Below, piece after piece: positions 1 to 7,756 of a stretch of 64,000 bases of DNA (its first letter is position 1; each line of letters begins with the position of its first letter). The DNA is from Chryseolinea serpens (GTDB lineage: Bacteria > Bacteroidota > Bacteroidia > Cytophagales > Cyclobacteriaceae). The position numbers and the translations under genes are program-made. Under the pieces are notes generated by a model. That model ran no database searches and was not told the DNA's origin. It worked only from the letters and a program-made list of their open reading frames with translations. Where the stretch lies: NCBI RefSeq assembly GCF_900129725.1, contig NZ_FQWQ01000003.1:124001-188000 (forward strand). The letters run 5' to 3'.

Positions 1-2081
1 TTCCCATCGGCAACATACAGATCGCCCGATGTGACATCGGCGAAAACACCATTGGGGATGTTGAACGCAGCGGCAGTGTTGGCGCCGTCGACAAAGCCCG
101 GTCCGTTCCCCCCGGAAAAGGTGGTGGCTGTTCCGCTGCCATCGATGCTCAAAATGCTGTGAATGGTTCCTTGGCTGACCAGCAGGTTCCCGGCCCGCCC
201 AATGGCAATGCCTAGCGGGGGCGCCGCCAATCCACTGATAAAGGTAGTGATCCCGGTGGTGGGCGTAACGGTAAAGGTGCCGCCGTTCATTTGAAAGCCG
301 TTGACGGTGAGCACCAGGTCGCCGGTAGTAGCCGCGTTGGGAACCGTGACGACGATTTCCGCGGATGTTGCGCTCACCACCGTAGCCGCGACGCCGTTAA
401 AAGTGACGAGCGTACCCGCCAGGGTTGGATCGAATCCCGTGCCCGTCAGTGTTACCGTGATGCCGACCGGCCCGCTTGCCGGCGCGAAAGAGCCGAACGA
501 CAGTTGTTGTACGGTGAACACAGGTCCATAGACTTCACGCTTACCGTATTTCACAGAAATGTTCCCGGTTTTAGCGCCTTGTGGAACAACGGCGATGATC
601 TGCGTTTCCGTAATGCTTTGAATGACCGCAGGCACGCCATTGAATTTTAAAACGATTTGACTCATGTCGGTGTTAAAGCCCGCTCCGCTGATGGTCACCG
701 TTGTGCCGGCCGGACCCGAGGACGGTTGTACCGAACCCACATTGGTTTGAATGACGGTGAAGATGGGGCCGCTCAACAACCGCGAACTATATTCAACGGT
801 CACGTAGCCCGTGGTGGCCGTGGTGGGCACGAGGGCCTTAATTTGCGTGGACGAAATTCTCTTAACGTCGGCCGCAACCCCATTGAATTTTACGAGCGGA
901 GCGTTCTGAGTATCGAACCCTTGCCCGTTTATCGCGACCTCCGAATCCGGAAAGCCCCGGCTTGGGGAAATATCTGAAATAGCCGATGGACTCACGGTGA
1001 ACAATGGGCCAGTAGCCATCAGGTTGCCAACCTTCACAGTCACCGCCCCGGTCGTAGCACCCAGCGGGACAACAACCAACAGCTGCCGTGCCGACGCCGA
1101 AGTCACGGTGGCGACTGCGCCGTTGAAAAGCACCGTGTTGCCAGAGGGCACCTGGCTAAAGGCATCGCCGTTGACGGTGACCACCGTGCCCGGTGTGCCC
1201 ACAGCCGGATCGAGTTGTGAGATCCCAAACACCGTGAACAATGGACCCGTCACCCGTTGACCCGCTACCTCTACACTAACGGAACCGGAGGTGGCTCCTG
1301 CAGGAACGGTCACCTTCAGTTGCGCTGTGGTGGCCTGCGTGACCGTCGCGGCCACACCGTTAAACTTCACGATGTTTTGTGCACTCGTGGCTCCGAACTG
1401 CGAGCCGAAAATGGTCACCTCCGTGGAGGCCACTCCGGTCGACGGGTTTACGGAGGTAATGGTGAGTCCGGTAGACTCGATGAAGTCAAAAAATGGTCCC
1501 GTCACCAATTGATTTCCCACCACCAGGCCCACGGTGCCATCGCCGGCCTGAAAGGGCACCTCTGCATAGAGCGTATCTTTTTTTACACTTTTCAGGATGG
1601 CAGTTTTGCCATTGAAAGTCACCTTGTCGTCGGCCGCCCTCGCGCTGAAACCTTTCCCGATAATGGCCACCAGGGTGCCGGCCGGGCCTTCTCTGGGTTG
1701 AATGTCTTTGATGATAAGTTTGTCCTGAAAGGCGAACGACGGCCCGGTCACCGTCACGCCATTCACTGTGACCTTCACCGGCCCTGACCCTGCATCTTCC
1801 GGAATGATCACCACGATCTGGGTTTCCGTCACACTTTCCACTACCACGGCCACCCCGTTGATGGTGACAGAAACCTTGTCGATATCTGATCCAAATCCGG
1901 TGCCGGCAATCTTTATTTCCGTTCCCGGCATGCCGCTGTCGGGATCGATGGAAGAAATGATTGGCGGGACCAAAGGGAGTTCATCTCGCCGGCTGCAGCC
2001 ATGGAACAAAAAAACAAAAACCACCACGGAAAGAACCATCGTGATGGCAAGCTGCCAAAAGTGATGCGTTTTCTTTTTCAT
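1..2081 (-). CDS. IPT/TIG-repeat and NHL-repeat surface lipoprotein, 3' end outside window
   Basis: The frame is open from an ATG at 2081 to the window edge, about 693 codons, so the C-terminus is missing. The N-terminus is a hydrophobic signal ending in FHGC with the lipid-accepting Cys at residue 29, so this should be a lipoprotein exported to the outer membrane or surface. Seven IPT/TIG immunoglobulin-like units follow, each opening with a pattern like I-x-P-x-x-G-x-x-G-T-x-V-x-I-x-G-x-G-F. After them the chain changes to an NHL-type beta-propeller (motifs PLGIAIGRAGNLLVS and IPNGVFADVTSGDLYVADG). IPT/TIG plus NHL proteins are common in Bacteroidota and are thought to bind carbohydrate or protein outside the cell; the ligand here is unknown. 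The reverse strand carries several shadow reading frames because of biased codon use. Confidence 0.88.
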   Translation of the reverse strand, partial: MKKKTHHFWQLAITMVLSVVVFVFLFHGCSRRDELPLVPPIISSIDPDSGMPGTEIKIAGTGFGSDIDKVSVTINGVAVVVESVTETQIVVIIPEDAGSGPVKVTVNGVTVTGPSFAFQDKLIIKDIQPREGPAGTLVAIIGKGFSARAADDKVTFNGKTAILKSVKKDTLYAEVPFQAGDGTVGLVVGNQLVTGPFFDFIESTGLTITSVNPSTGVASTEVTIFGSQFGATSAQNIVKFNGVAATVTQATTAQLKVTVPAGATSGSVSVEVAGQRVTGPLFTVFGISQLDPAVGTPGTVVTVNGDAFSQVPSGNTVLFNGAVATVTSASARQLLVVVPLGATTGAVTVKVGNLMATGPLFTVSPSAISDISPSRGFPDSEVAINGQGFDTQNAPLVKFNGVAADVKRISSTQIKALVPTTATTGYVTVEYSSRLLSGPIFTVIQTNVGSVQPSSGPAGTTVTISGAGFNTDMSQIVLKFNGVPAVIQSITETQIIAVVPQGAKTGNISVKYGKREVYGPVFTVQQLSFGSFAPASGPVGITVTLTGTGFDPTLAGTLVTFNGVAATVVSATSAEIVVTVPNAATTGDLVLTVNGFQMNGGTFTVTPTTGITTFISGLAAPPLGIAIGRAGNLLVSQGTIHSILSIDGSGTATTFSGGNGPGFVDGANTAAAFNIPNGVFADVTSGDLYVADG

Positions 2082-2495
2082 AGGACATAGGGCGGAAGGT
2101 CCATCGCAAAGGTGAAGGCACAAACTGAAACCTAATTGCAGTGACAGGATTTTTAGGGTGACAAAAATGTCATCGTGAACAGTACCCATTCCGTTGTGGA
2201 GCAATCCGAAAGAACGAACGATTCCGTGGCGATTTTCTTTGTCGCTCACAGAAGACGCAAGAAAATAGTAGACGTCAAAATGCGCGTACTCCACGACCGT
2301 GAAGATCAACTCGTCGAAAATTTAAAAAACACAAGCCCTCACCGCAAAATGCCCTTTAAAGCCATCCCTGCCGGAACCCGCAAAAAAAATGTCCGGAGCC
2401 TGTCGGAATTCCGAACTTTATTAACTTTAGGCCCGCTCCTGGAAGGCCATGGGGGAGCGTGAGAAATTGGCCGAATAAACGACAAGCTGGACCAT
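2082..2495. other. Intergenic region between divergent genes
   Basis: This 414-base gap separates the IPT/TIG lipoprotein (leftward) from the oxidoreductase pair (rightward), so it should hold both promoters. A 95-codon frame (2175-2462, plus) lies in it but has an Arg/Lys/His-rich composition with no recognisable motif; I do not think it is a gene. No hairpin terminator or repeat was seen. Confidence 0.5.
2400..2429 (+). promoter_or_regulatory. Weak candidate promoter for the GMC oxidoreductase pair
   Basis: CTG at 2400-2402, a 19-base spacer, then TAACTTTA at 2422-2429. Each box differs by one base from the Bacteroidota form TTG-N19-TAnnTTTG. It would leave a leader of about 60 bases before the ATG at 2496. 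The match is imperfect, so this is only a candidate. Confidence 0.3.
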
Positions 2496-3077
2496 ATGCT
2501 GATCAACCGAAGAATCGCCCTGAAGCAATTGGGCATCATTACCGGCGGCGTGCTGCTGCTGCCCTCCTGCGTGAACCAGGCCAAGGCTGTTTCCGTATCG
2601 CTGAAACACATCACCATCACCGGTGACCAGGAAACACTGCTGGCCGAAGTGGCCGAAACCATCCTGCCAGCCACCGACATCCCCGGTGCCAAAGGGCTGG
2701 ACGTACCATCGTTCGTTTTGCGCATGGTCGACGACTGTTATGATGCTGAGCAGCAGAAAAGTTTCGTGGCGGGGCTGACGTCACTGGAAGACGAAATGAA
2801 AAAGAAAACCGGCAAAACGTTCACCGATAGCGACACTGCTGCGCGGGAGACATTTTTGAAAGGGCTGGAGGAAGAACGCAAAAAAGCCGACGAAGCGCAG
2901 ACACAGCCGAGCGACCTGGCCACCTTCTATGGCATGACCAAACGCCACACCGTGCAAGGCTTTCTGAACTCGAAATACATCATGACCAACGTGCTGGTCC
3001 ACAAAATGATCCCCGGCCGCTTCGACGGCTGCGTGGAGATAAAAGATAAGAATGATATTCAAACGGTAATCGGATGA
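2496..3077 (+). CDS. Gluconate 2-dehydrogenase subunit 3 family Tat lipoprotein
   Basis: 193 residues. The N-terminus carries a twin-arginine-like motif (NRRIALKQLG, residues 4-13), a hydrophobic stretch and LPSC with Cys at 25, so it looks like a Tat-exported lipoprotein. The rest resembles the small subunit of membrane-bound gluconate/fructose-type dehydrogenases, including the ILPATDIPGA segment and a C-terminal helical part. In the family this subunit partners a GMC flavoprotein and is needed for its export or assembly. The next gene overlaps by four bases (ATGA) and encodes exactly such a flavoprotein, so the two should form one complex on the outer face of the inner membrane. No cytochrome c subunit is next to them. 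The substrate cannot be read from the sequence. Confidence 0.85.
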   Translation: MLINRRIALKQLGIITGGVLLLPSCVNQAKAVSVSLKHITITGDQETLLAEVAETILPATDIPGAKGLDVPSFVLRMVDDCYDAEQQKSFVAGLTSLEDEMKKKTGKTFTDSDTAARETFLKGLEEERKKADEAQTQPSDLATFYGMTKRHTVQGFLNSKYIMTNVLVHKMIPGRFDGCVEIKDKNDIQTVIG

Positions 3078-4786
3078 GTTTAATGAACATTGACGGCAAG
3101 AAGGAAAACACCTTCGATGCCATTGTGATCGGTTCGGGTATAAGCGGCGGATGGGCCGCAAAAGAATTGACAGACAAAGGACTGAAAACGCTTGTGCTGG
3201 AACGCGGGCGCGACGTGAAACACAACGTGGATTACCCCACCACCAGTCTGCAGCCTTACGAGTTTGAGCACCGCGGTCAGATCACCGAGGAAGTGCGCAA
3301 AGCCAACCCCGTGGTGAGCAAGTGCTATGCCTTCCGCGAAGACGCACAACATTTCTTTGTGAAAGACGACGAACATCCCTATGTGCAGGATAAACCCTTC
3401 GACTGGATCCGTGGCTACCAGGTGGGCGGCAAGTCGCTGCTGTGGGCGCGCCAGACCCAGCGCTGGAGCGACTTCGATTTCACCGGCCCCGCCCGCGATG
3501 GCTTCGCGGTGGATTGGCCCATCCGCTACAGCGACCTCGCACCGTGGTATAGTCACGTCGAAAAATTTGCCGGCATCTCCGGCAACAAGGATGGCCTGAA
3601 AGAATTGCCCGACGGCGAGTTCCTGCCCCCGATGGAGATGACGTGTGTGGAAAAATATTTCAGCGAGAAAGTAGCCGGCGCCTACAAGGACCGTCACATC
3701 ATTATCGGCCGCTGCGCGCACATCACGCAACCCGGTCCGGTGTTCGCCGAACAAGGCCGCGCCTCGTGCCAACACCGCAACCTGTGTCAACGCGGTTGTC
3801 CGTTTGGAGGCTACTTCAGCAGCAATGCCTCGACCATACCCTGGGCCCTGAAATCGGGCAACCTAACACTGCGCCCCGATTCCGTGGTGCACTCCATCAT
3901 CTACGACGAACAAAAAGGCAAAGCCACCGGTGTGCGCGTGATCGACGCCAAGACCAAGGCGGCCACCGAATATTTCGCGCCCGTCATTTTTGTCAATGCG
4001 GCTGCGCTGAACACCAACCTGATCCTGCTCAACTCCATATCGTCGCGCTTCCCCAACGGATTGGGCAACGACAATGGATTGATGGGCAAATACGTGGCCT
4101 TCCACAACTACCGCGCAAGAGTTTCGGCAGAGTATGAAGGCTTCGAGAACTTTACAAAATATGGCAACCGTCCCAACGGCTGTTACGTGCCGCGCTTCCG
4201 GAATGTGTACAAACAGGAAACCGATTTCCTTCGCGGCTATGCGGCAGGCTTTAGCGGCTTCCGCCGGATGGAACAAAATCGCGATGGGGTGGGACAGGAC
4301 CTGAAGAACAGCTTGCTCCATCCATCGTTGGGCAACTGGAGCGTGGGCTCGCACATCATGGGCGAAACCATTCCGAAAGAAAGCAACACCGTGTCGCTCA
4401 GCAAAGATGAGAAAGATGCGTGGGGCATGCCGCTGTTAAAAATAAACATCGACTACGACGATAACGACGAGAAGATGGTGAAAGATTACCTGGAGCAATT
4501 CACGGAAATGTTCACCAAGGCCGGCTTCACCAATATCAAAACCAGCGACTCCAAACAGGCGCCGGGGTTGGACATTCATGAGATGGGTGGCGTGCGGATG
4601 GGGAACGATCCGAAGACCTCGTTGCTGAACAAATGGAATCAGCTTCACGGGTGCAAAAATGTTTTTGTGACCGATGGGGCGTGTATGACTTCCACCAGCA
4701 CACAGAATCCTTCGCTTACCTACATGGCGCTGACGGCCCGCGCAGTTGATTATGCGGTGAAGGAAAGTAAGAAAGGGAACGTATAA
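3074..4786 (+). CDS. GMC-family FAD-dependent oxidoreductase (sugar/alcohol dehydrogenase type)
   Basis: 570 residues. Residues about 15-45 form the FAD-binding Rossmann motif (DAIVIGSGISGGWAAKEL). The C-terminal catalytic part has HEMGGVRMG with His502 and TSTQNPSLTYMAL with Asn545, the usual His/Asn positions of GMC dehydrogenases. A Cys cluster (CQHRNLCQRGCPFGG, near residue 235) is typical of the gluconate/fructose dehydrogenase large-subunit branch. It has no signal peptide of its own. Its start overlaps the stop of the Tat-lipoprotein gene, so co-folding and export with that subunit is the likely route (inference from how related dehydrogenases travel). The electron acceptor is not encoded nearby. 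The substrate, probably a sugar or polyol, is unknown. Confidence 0.9.
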   Translation: MSLMNIDGKKENTFDAIVIGSGISGGWAAKELTDKGLKTLVLERGRDVKHNVDYPTTSLQPYEFEHRGQITEEVRKANPVVSKCYAFREDAQHFFVKDDEHPYVQDKPFDWIRGYQVGGKSLLWARQTQRWSDFDFTGPARDGFAVDWPIRYSDLAPWYSHVEKFAGISGNKDGLKELPDGEFLPPMEMTCVEKYFSEKVAGAYKDRHIIIGRCAHITQPGPVFAEQGRASCQHRNLCQRGCPFGGYFSSNASTIPWALKSGNLTLRPDSVVHSIIYDEQKGKATGVRVIDAKTKAATEYFAPVIFVNAAALNTNLILLNSISSRFPNGLGNDNGLMGKYVAFHNYRARVSAEYEGFENFTKYGNRPNGCYVPRFRNVYKQETDFLRGYAAGFSGFRRMEQNRDGVGQDLKNSLLHPSLGNWSVGSHIMGETIPKESNTVSLSKDEKDAWGMPLLKINIDYDDNDEKMVKDYLEQFTEMFTKAGFTNIKTSDSKQAPGLDIHEMGGVRMGNDPKTSLLNKWNQLHGCKNVFVTDGACMTSTSTQNPSLTYMALTARAVDYAVKESKKGNV

Positions 4787-4795
4787 AAAAATTAG

Positions 4796-4882
4796 CCGCA
4801 AAGGCGCAAAGAGCACAAAGGAGACGCAAAGAGATCGTGCATTTTCTTTGCGCCTTTTTTTGCGTCCTTTGCGCCTTTGCGG
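4796..4882. terminator. Large inverted repeat between convergent genes, likely bidirectional terminator
   Basis: Left arm 4796-4831 and right arm 4846-4882 are imperfect reverse complements rich in the word GCGCAAAG; the outer 16 bases pair perfectly (CCGCAAAGGCGCAAAG against CTTTGCGCCTTTGCGG). A run of T (4854-4861) lies in the right arm and a run of A precedes the left arm. It sits exactly between the stops of two convergent genes, which suggests it ends transcription from both sides. Confidence 0.6.
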
Positions 4883-4894
4883 TTGAAACTTCTC

Positions 4895-5602
4895 TCAGTG
4901 ACTCATGAAATATCCCATGTGCCCCGTCACGAGTTGATCGGTGACAGCTTTCCGCACCGCATCCGCCTTTGAATTCACATTGAGCTTTTTATAAATATTC
5001 TTCAAATGCGACTTCACCGTTTCCCCGGAGATATAGAGTTCCGTGGCGATGGTGGAGTACGTTTTTCCCTGGATCAAAAGCTTCAACACCATCGATTCAC
5101 GATTCGACAACGGTGAGATCTCGCTGATGTGCATCGACCGCACCAATTGCCGCGCAATGAGGGGATCCAAAGGCGATCCGCCCTCTGTGAGCGTGTTCAA
5201 GGCGTCGAGCAGATGCTCGATGCAGTTGCGCTTCAACAAGTAGCCGGAAGCGCCGTGGCTGAGGGTGGAGAACACCACCTCTTCGTCTTCGTGATGGGTG
5301 GTGACGAGGATTTCCAGCCCGGGAATTTTTTCCCGCAACTTCAAAATGAATTCCGTGCCTTTCATCTCCTCAAAATCGATGTCCATGATCACGATTTCCG
5401 TGAGGTCATCTTTCACCCTTTTGATGGCCTCGCGGCAATCGGTGTAGGTGCTCACCAGGTTGTAGCGGCCCGACACTTTAATGAGGGAAGCGACAACGGT
5501 GGAGAAATTTTCGTCTGGGTCGATGAGGGTCACATTTTTGGGTGCCAGGGGCAAGGGAAGCTTGCCGGTGGCCGAAGAAATTTCTTGTAGAGTTACTTGC
5601 AT
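4895..5602 (-). CDS. NarL/LuxR-type response regulator
   Basis: 235 residues from the ATG at 5602. A longer frame reaches an ATG at 5665, but the extra 21 residues are basic and lie outside the receiver fold, so I prefer 5602. Receiver domain about residues 22-140: acidic pair at DPDE, phospho-acceptor Asp74 in VIMDIDFEEM, conserved Thr in TTHHEDE and Lys in LLKRN. The C-terminus (about 170-225) is a LuxR helix-turn-helix (LSNRESMVLKLLIQGKTYSTIA...SGETVKSHLKNIYKKL). It should bind DNA as a phosphorylated dimer. No hybrid or HisKA kinase adjoins it; the diverging LytS-type kinase already has its own LytTR partner, so this is an orphan regulator in this window. Confidence 0.88.
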   Translation of the reverse strand: MQVTLQEISSATGKLPLPLAPKNVTLIDPDENFSTVVASLIKVSGRYNLVSTYTDCREAIKRVKDDLTEIVIMDIDFEEMKGTEFILKLREKIPGLEILVTTHHEDEEVVFSTLSHGASGYLLKRNCIEHLLDALNTLTEGGSPLDPLIARQLVRSMHISEISPLSNRESMVLKLLIQGKTYSTIATELYISGETVKSHLKNIYKKLNVNSKADAVRKAVTDQLVTGHMGYFMSH

Positions 5603-5790
5603 AGCTTTTGGGTTTTTGTTGAACGATGTTTTTATACCTTTAAGTACGCGAGTTTTGTAACGCAAAACGGGGCGCGGCTACAGACACCCCGCGAAACGGT
5701 ACAAATAAGCCTTTTGAGTGTATAACCCGGATTGAGCCTCCGGAGAGTCGAATTGGTATGGTGCAACAACACATCCGTCGCCATCACAAA

Positions 5791-5818
5791 TTGAAGGTGT
5801 ATTTTCTTTTGTACTTTG
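5791..5818 (+). promoter_or_regulatory. Candidate promoter of the LytS/LytTR operon
   Basis: TTG at 5791-5793 and TACTTTG at 5812-5818 with 18 bases between, close to the Bacteroidota form TTG-N19-TAnnTTTG but one base short in the -7 box. If used, transcription would begin near 5824, after the alternative TTG start at 5816, which supports translation from the ATG at 5840. Confidence 0.4.
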
Positions 5819-5839
5819 AACCCGGCATTTGAATCACCC

Positions 5840-6919
5840 ATGAGTTTTCTGACCACCTTCATTTACAGCAACCGCCCGGCCATTCGGATCTTCAGGCACG
5901 TGCTGTTTTGGGTGACCGATATTATCAACTACCTCCTCATCATTTCCGTGAACACGGAGGTGACATCCGTGGAGGTATACAAGATCGTTTTCCGCATTCC
6001 GCTCATTGCGCTGGCTACCTACTTTATCCTCTATTACCTCATCCCGAAATTTTCGCAAGAGCGCGACAAAGGGAAATTGTTTCTTTGGATACTGGGGGTG
6101 ATGCTTTTTCTGGGGGTCGGCGTGCGTTACTATCGCTATTTTATCCTGGGCCCCTTGGTAGACCCCAACCAGGTGATCGACTTTGATGTGTGGGACTACC
6201 GGCGCATTCTCTCGGAGATCTTGCAGTCGATGGTAGTGATCTCCATGGCCATCGCCATCAAGCTCATCAAAAATAAAACAGAGCTCCAGCAAAAGAACGA
6301 GGAATTGGCGGCTGAAAAGAAAACGGCGGAATTGGGATTTCTCAAAGCGCAGATGCACCCGCATTTTTTGTTCAATACCCTGAACACCCTGTATTCGGAA
6401 ACCATCCAGGACTCGGGGAAAGCCCAGTTGGTGGTGTTGCACCTGTCGAACCTGCTGCGCTTTATCCTGGACGAGTGTCAGAAACCGTTGATCCCCGTGC
6501 AATACGAGATCAAAGTCGTGAAAGATTTTATAGCTTTGGAAGAGCTGCGCCATGGGGCGCGCCTGAATGTGAACCTGGAAGTAACGGACGTAAATCCCCA
6601 CATGATGCTGAGTCCCCTCATCTTTCTGCCTTTTGTGGAAAATAGTTTTAAGCACACGCTGTTGAACAAGCGCGGGGCCATCACGATCGATATTTCCATC
6701 CGGGGCGAGGAAGACCGTTTGCATTTGCTGATTGGCAACGACAAGGAAACATCGCCCACCTCTCGCAACGGCTACAAACGCGGGCAGGGGATCTCCAACA
6801 TCCGGCGACAGCTGGAGTTGTTGTATGGGAAAGAGTATAGCTTGAATGTGGATGAGTCGCAGGAAAAATATATTGTGTCACTTTATATTCCAGCCAAAAA
6901 ATCGCTGACCTATGCCTGA
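5840..6919 (+). CDS. LytS/YehU-family sensor histidine kinase
   Basis: 359 residues from the ATG at 5840; a TTG eight codons upstream is possible but falls inside the candidate -7 box. The N-terminal half has about four membrane segments (FRHVLFWVTDIINYLLII, IPLIALATYFILYYL, LFLWILGVMLFLGVGV and a segment near residue 135). A short coiled coil (KTELQQKNEELAAEKKTAEL) leads to the His-kinase motif KAQMHPHFLFNTLNTLY, where the first His after MHP is the likely phosphorylation site. The ATP-binding part has PLIFLPFVENSFKH (N box) and GQGISNIRRQLELLYG. It overlaps its response regulator by eight bases. This family signals to LytTR regulators; the stimulus is unknown. Confidence 0.92.
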   Translation: MSFLTTFIYSNRPAIRIFRHVLFWVTDIINYLLIISVNTEVTSVEVYKIVFRIPLIALATYFILYYLIPKFSQERDKGKLFLWILGVMLFLGVGVRYYRYFILGPLVDPNQVIDFDVWDYRRILSEILQSMVVISMAIAIKLIKNKTELQQKNEELAAEKKTAELGFLKAQMHPHFLFNTLNTLYSETIQDSGKAQLVVLHLSNLLRFILDECQKPLIPVQYEIKVVKDFIALEELRHGARLNVNLEVTDVNPHMMLSPLIFLPFVENSFKHTLLNKRGAITIDISIRGEEDRLHLLIGNDKETSPTSRNGYKRGQGISNIRRQLELLYGKEYSLNVDESQEKYIVSLYIPAKKSLTYA

Positions 6920-7646
6920 CATTACGTGCATCGTGATCGAGGACGAGAAGCCCGCCCAGGAAGTGCTGAAATCATTTCTGTCAAAAACGGAATGGATCAG
7001 TCTGGCCGCCGTTTTCGACGATGCCGTGAGTGCGTTGGATTATTTGAAGAAGCACGACGTGGACATGATCTTCCTCGACATCCAGATGCCCACCCTCACG
7101 GGCCTGGACTTTCTCAAGATCCTGAAGGATCCACCCCAGGTCATCATCACGTCGGCCTATTCGCAATACGCCATCGAGGCCTTCGAACTCGATGTGCGCG
7201 ACTACCTGATGAAGCCCTTCTCGTTCGACCGGTTCCTGAAAGCCGTGAGCCGCATTGCCGCCAAGCCCGACCCGGCCGCCATACAGCAACTGACCAATAA
7301 AGCCCAGCCTTCCTCCGACAAAAGTTTTGCTTTTTTCAATGTAAAAAAGACCATGACCAAGGTCATGTTCAGCGACATCCTGTACGTGGAAAGCATGCGG
7401 GAATACGTATACGTTCACACGACCAAAAACAAAGTGGTCACCAAGATGAGCACGGCCGAAATGGAGAAGCTGCTGGGAAATGGTTTTGTGCGCATCCACC
7501 GCTCGTTTATCGTGAACGTGGACAAGATCACGGCCTATAACGCCGAGGATGTTTTTGTGGACCAGGTGGCATTGCCCATCGGGGTGAACTACAAGAAATA
7601 CATCGACGAGTATTTCCGCAATTCCTTCATGCATTCGCTGTCATAA
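6912..7646 (+). CDS. LytTR-family response regulator
   Basis: 244 residues. Receiver domain about 1-120 with acidic residues at EDE (10-12), phospho-acceptor Asp56 in MIFLDIQMP, Thr/Ser in ITSAYS and Lys in LMKPFSFDRF. A linker leads to the LytTR DNA-binding domain (about 140-240) with the typical core DILYVESMREYVYVHT and FVRIHRSFIVNVDKI. Start and stop overlap with the LytS-type kinase shows co-translation, so the two are a cognate pair. LytTR proteins bind direct repeats upstream of target genes; I did not find such sites here. Confidence 0.93.
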   Translation: MPDITCIVIEDEKPAQEVLKSFLSKTEWISLAAVFDDAVSALDYLKKHDVDMIFLDIQMPTLTGLDFLKILKDPPQVIITSAYSQYAIEAFELDVRDYLMKPFSFDRFLKAVSRIAAKPDPAAIQQLTNKAQPSSDKSFAFFNVKKTMTKVMFSDILYVESMREYVYVHTTKNKVVTKMSTAEMEKLLGNGFVRIHRSFIVNVDKITAYNAEDVFVDQVALPIGVNYKKYIDEYFRNSFMHSLS

Positions 7647-7756
7647 AACCCTGCGATGGCGTGGCGCATTTTGCCACTAAAAAGCCCTGAAAAACGCGCT
7701 CAAAACGCTTTTTAACGAGCCATAACACGTTTTTTCTTACATCGTCGTTTAGGACG

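Noticed and set aside
2175-2462. 95-codon frame in the gap before the GMC pair
   Set aside because: Basic, motif-free, no supporting start signals; the gap must hold two promoters.
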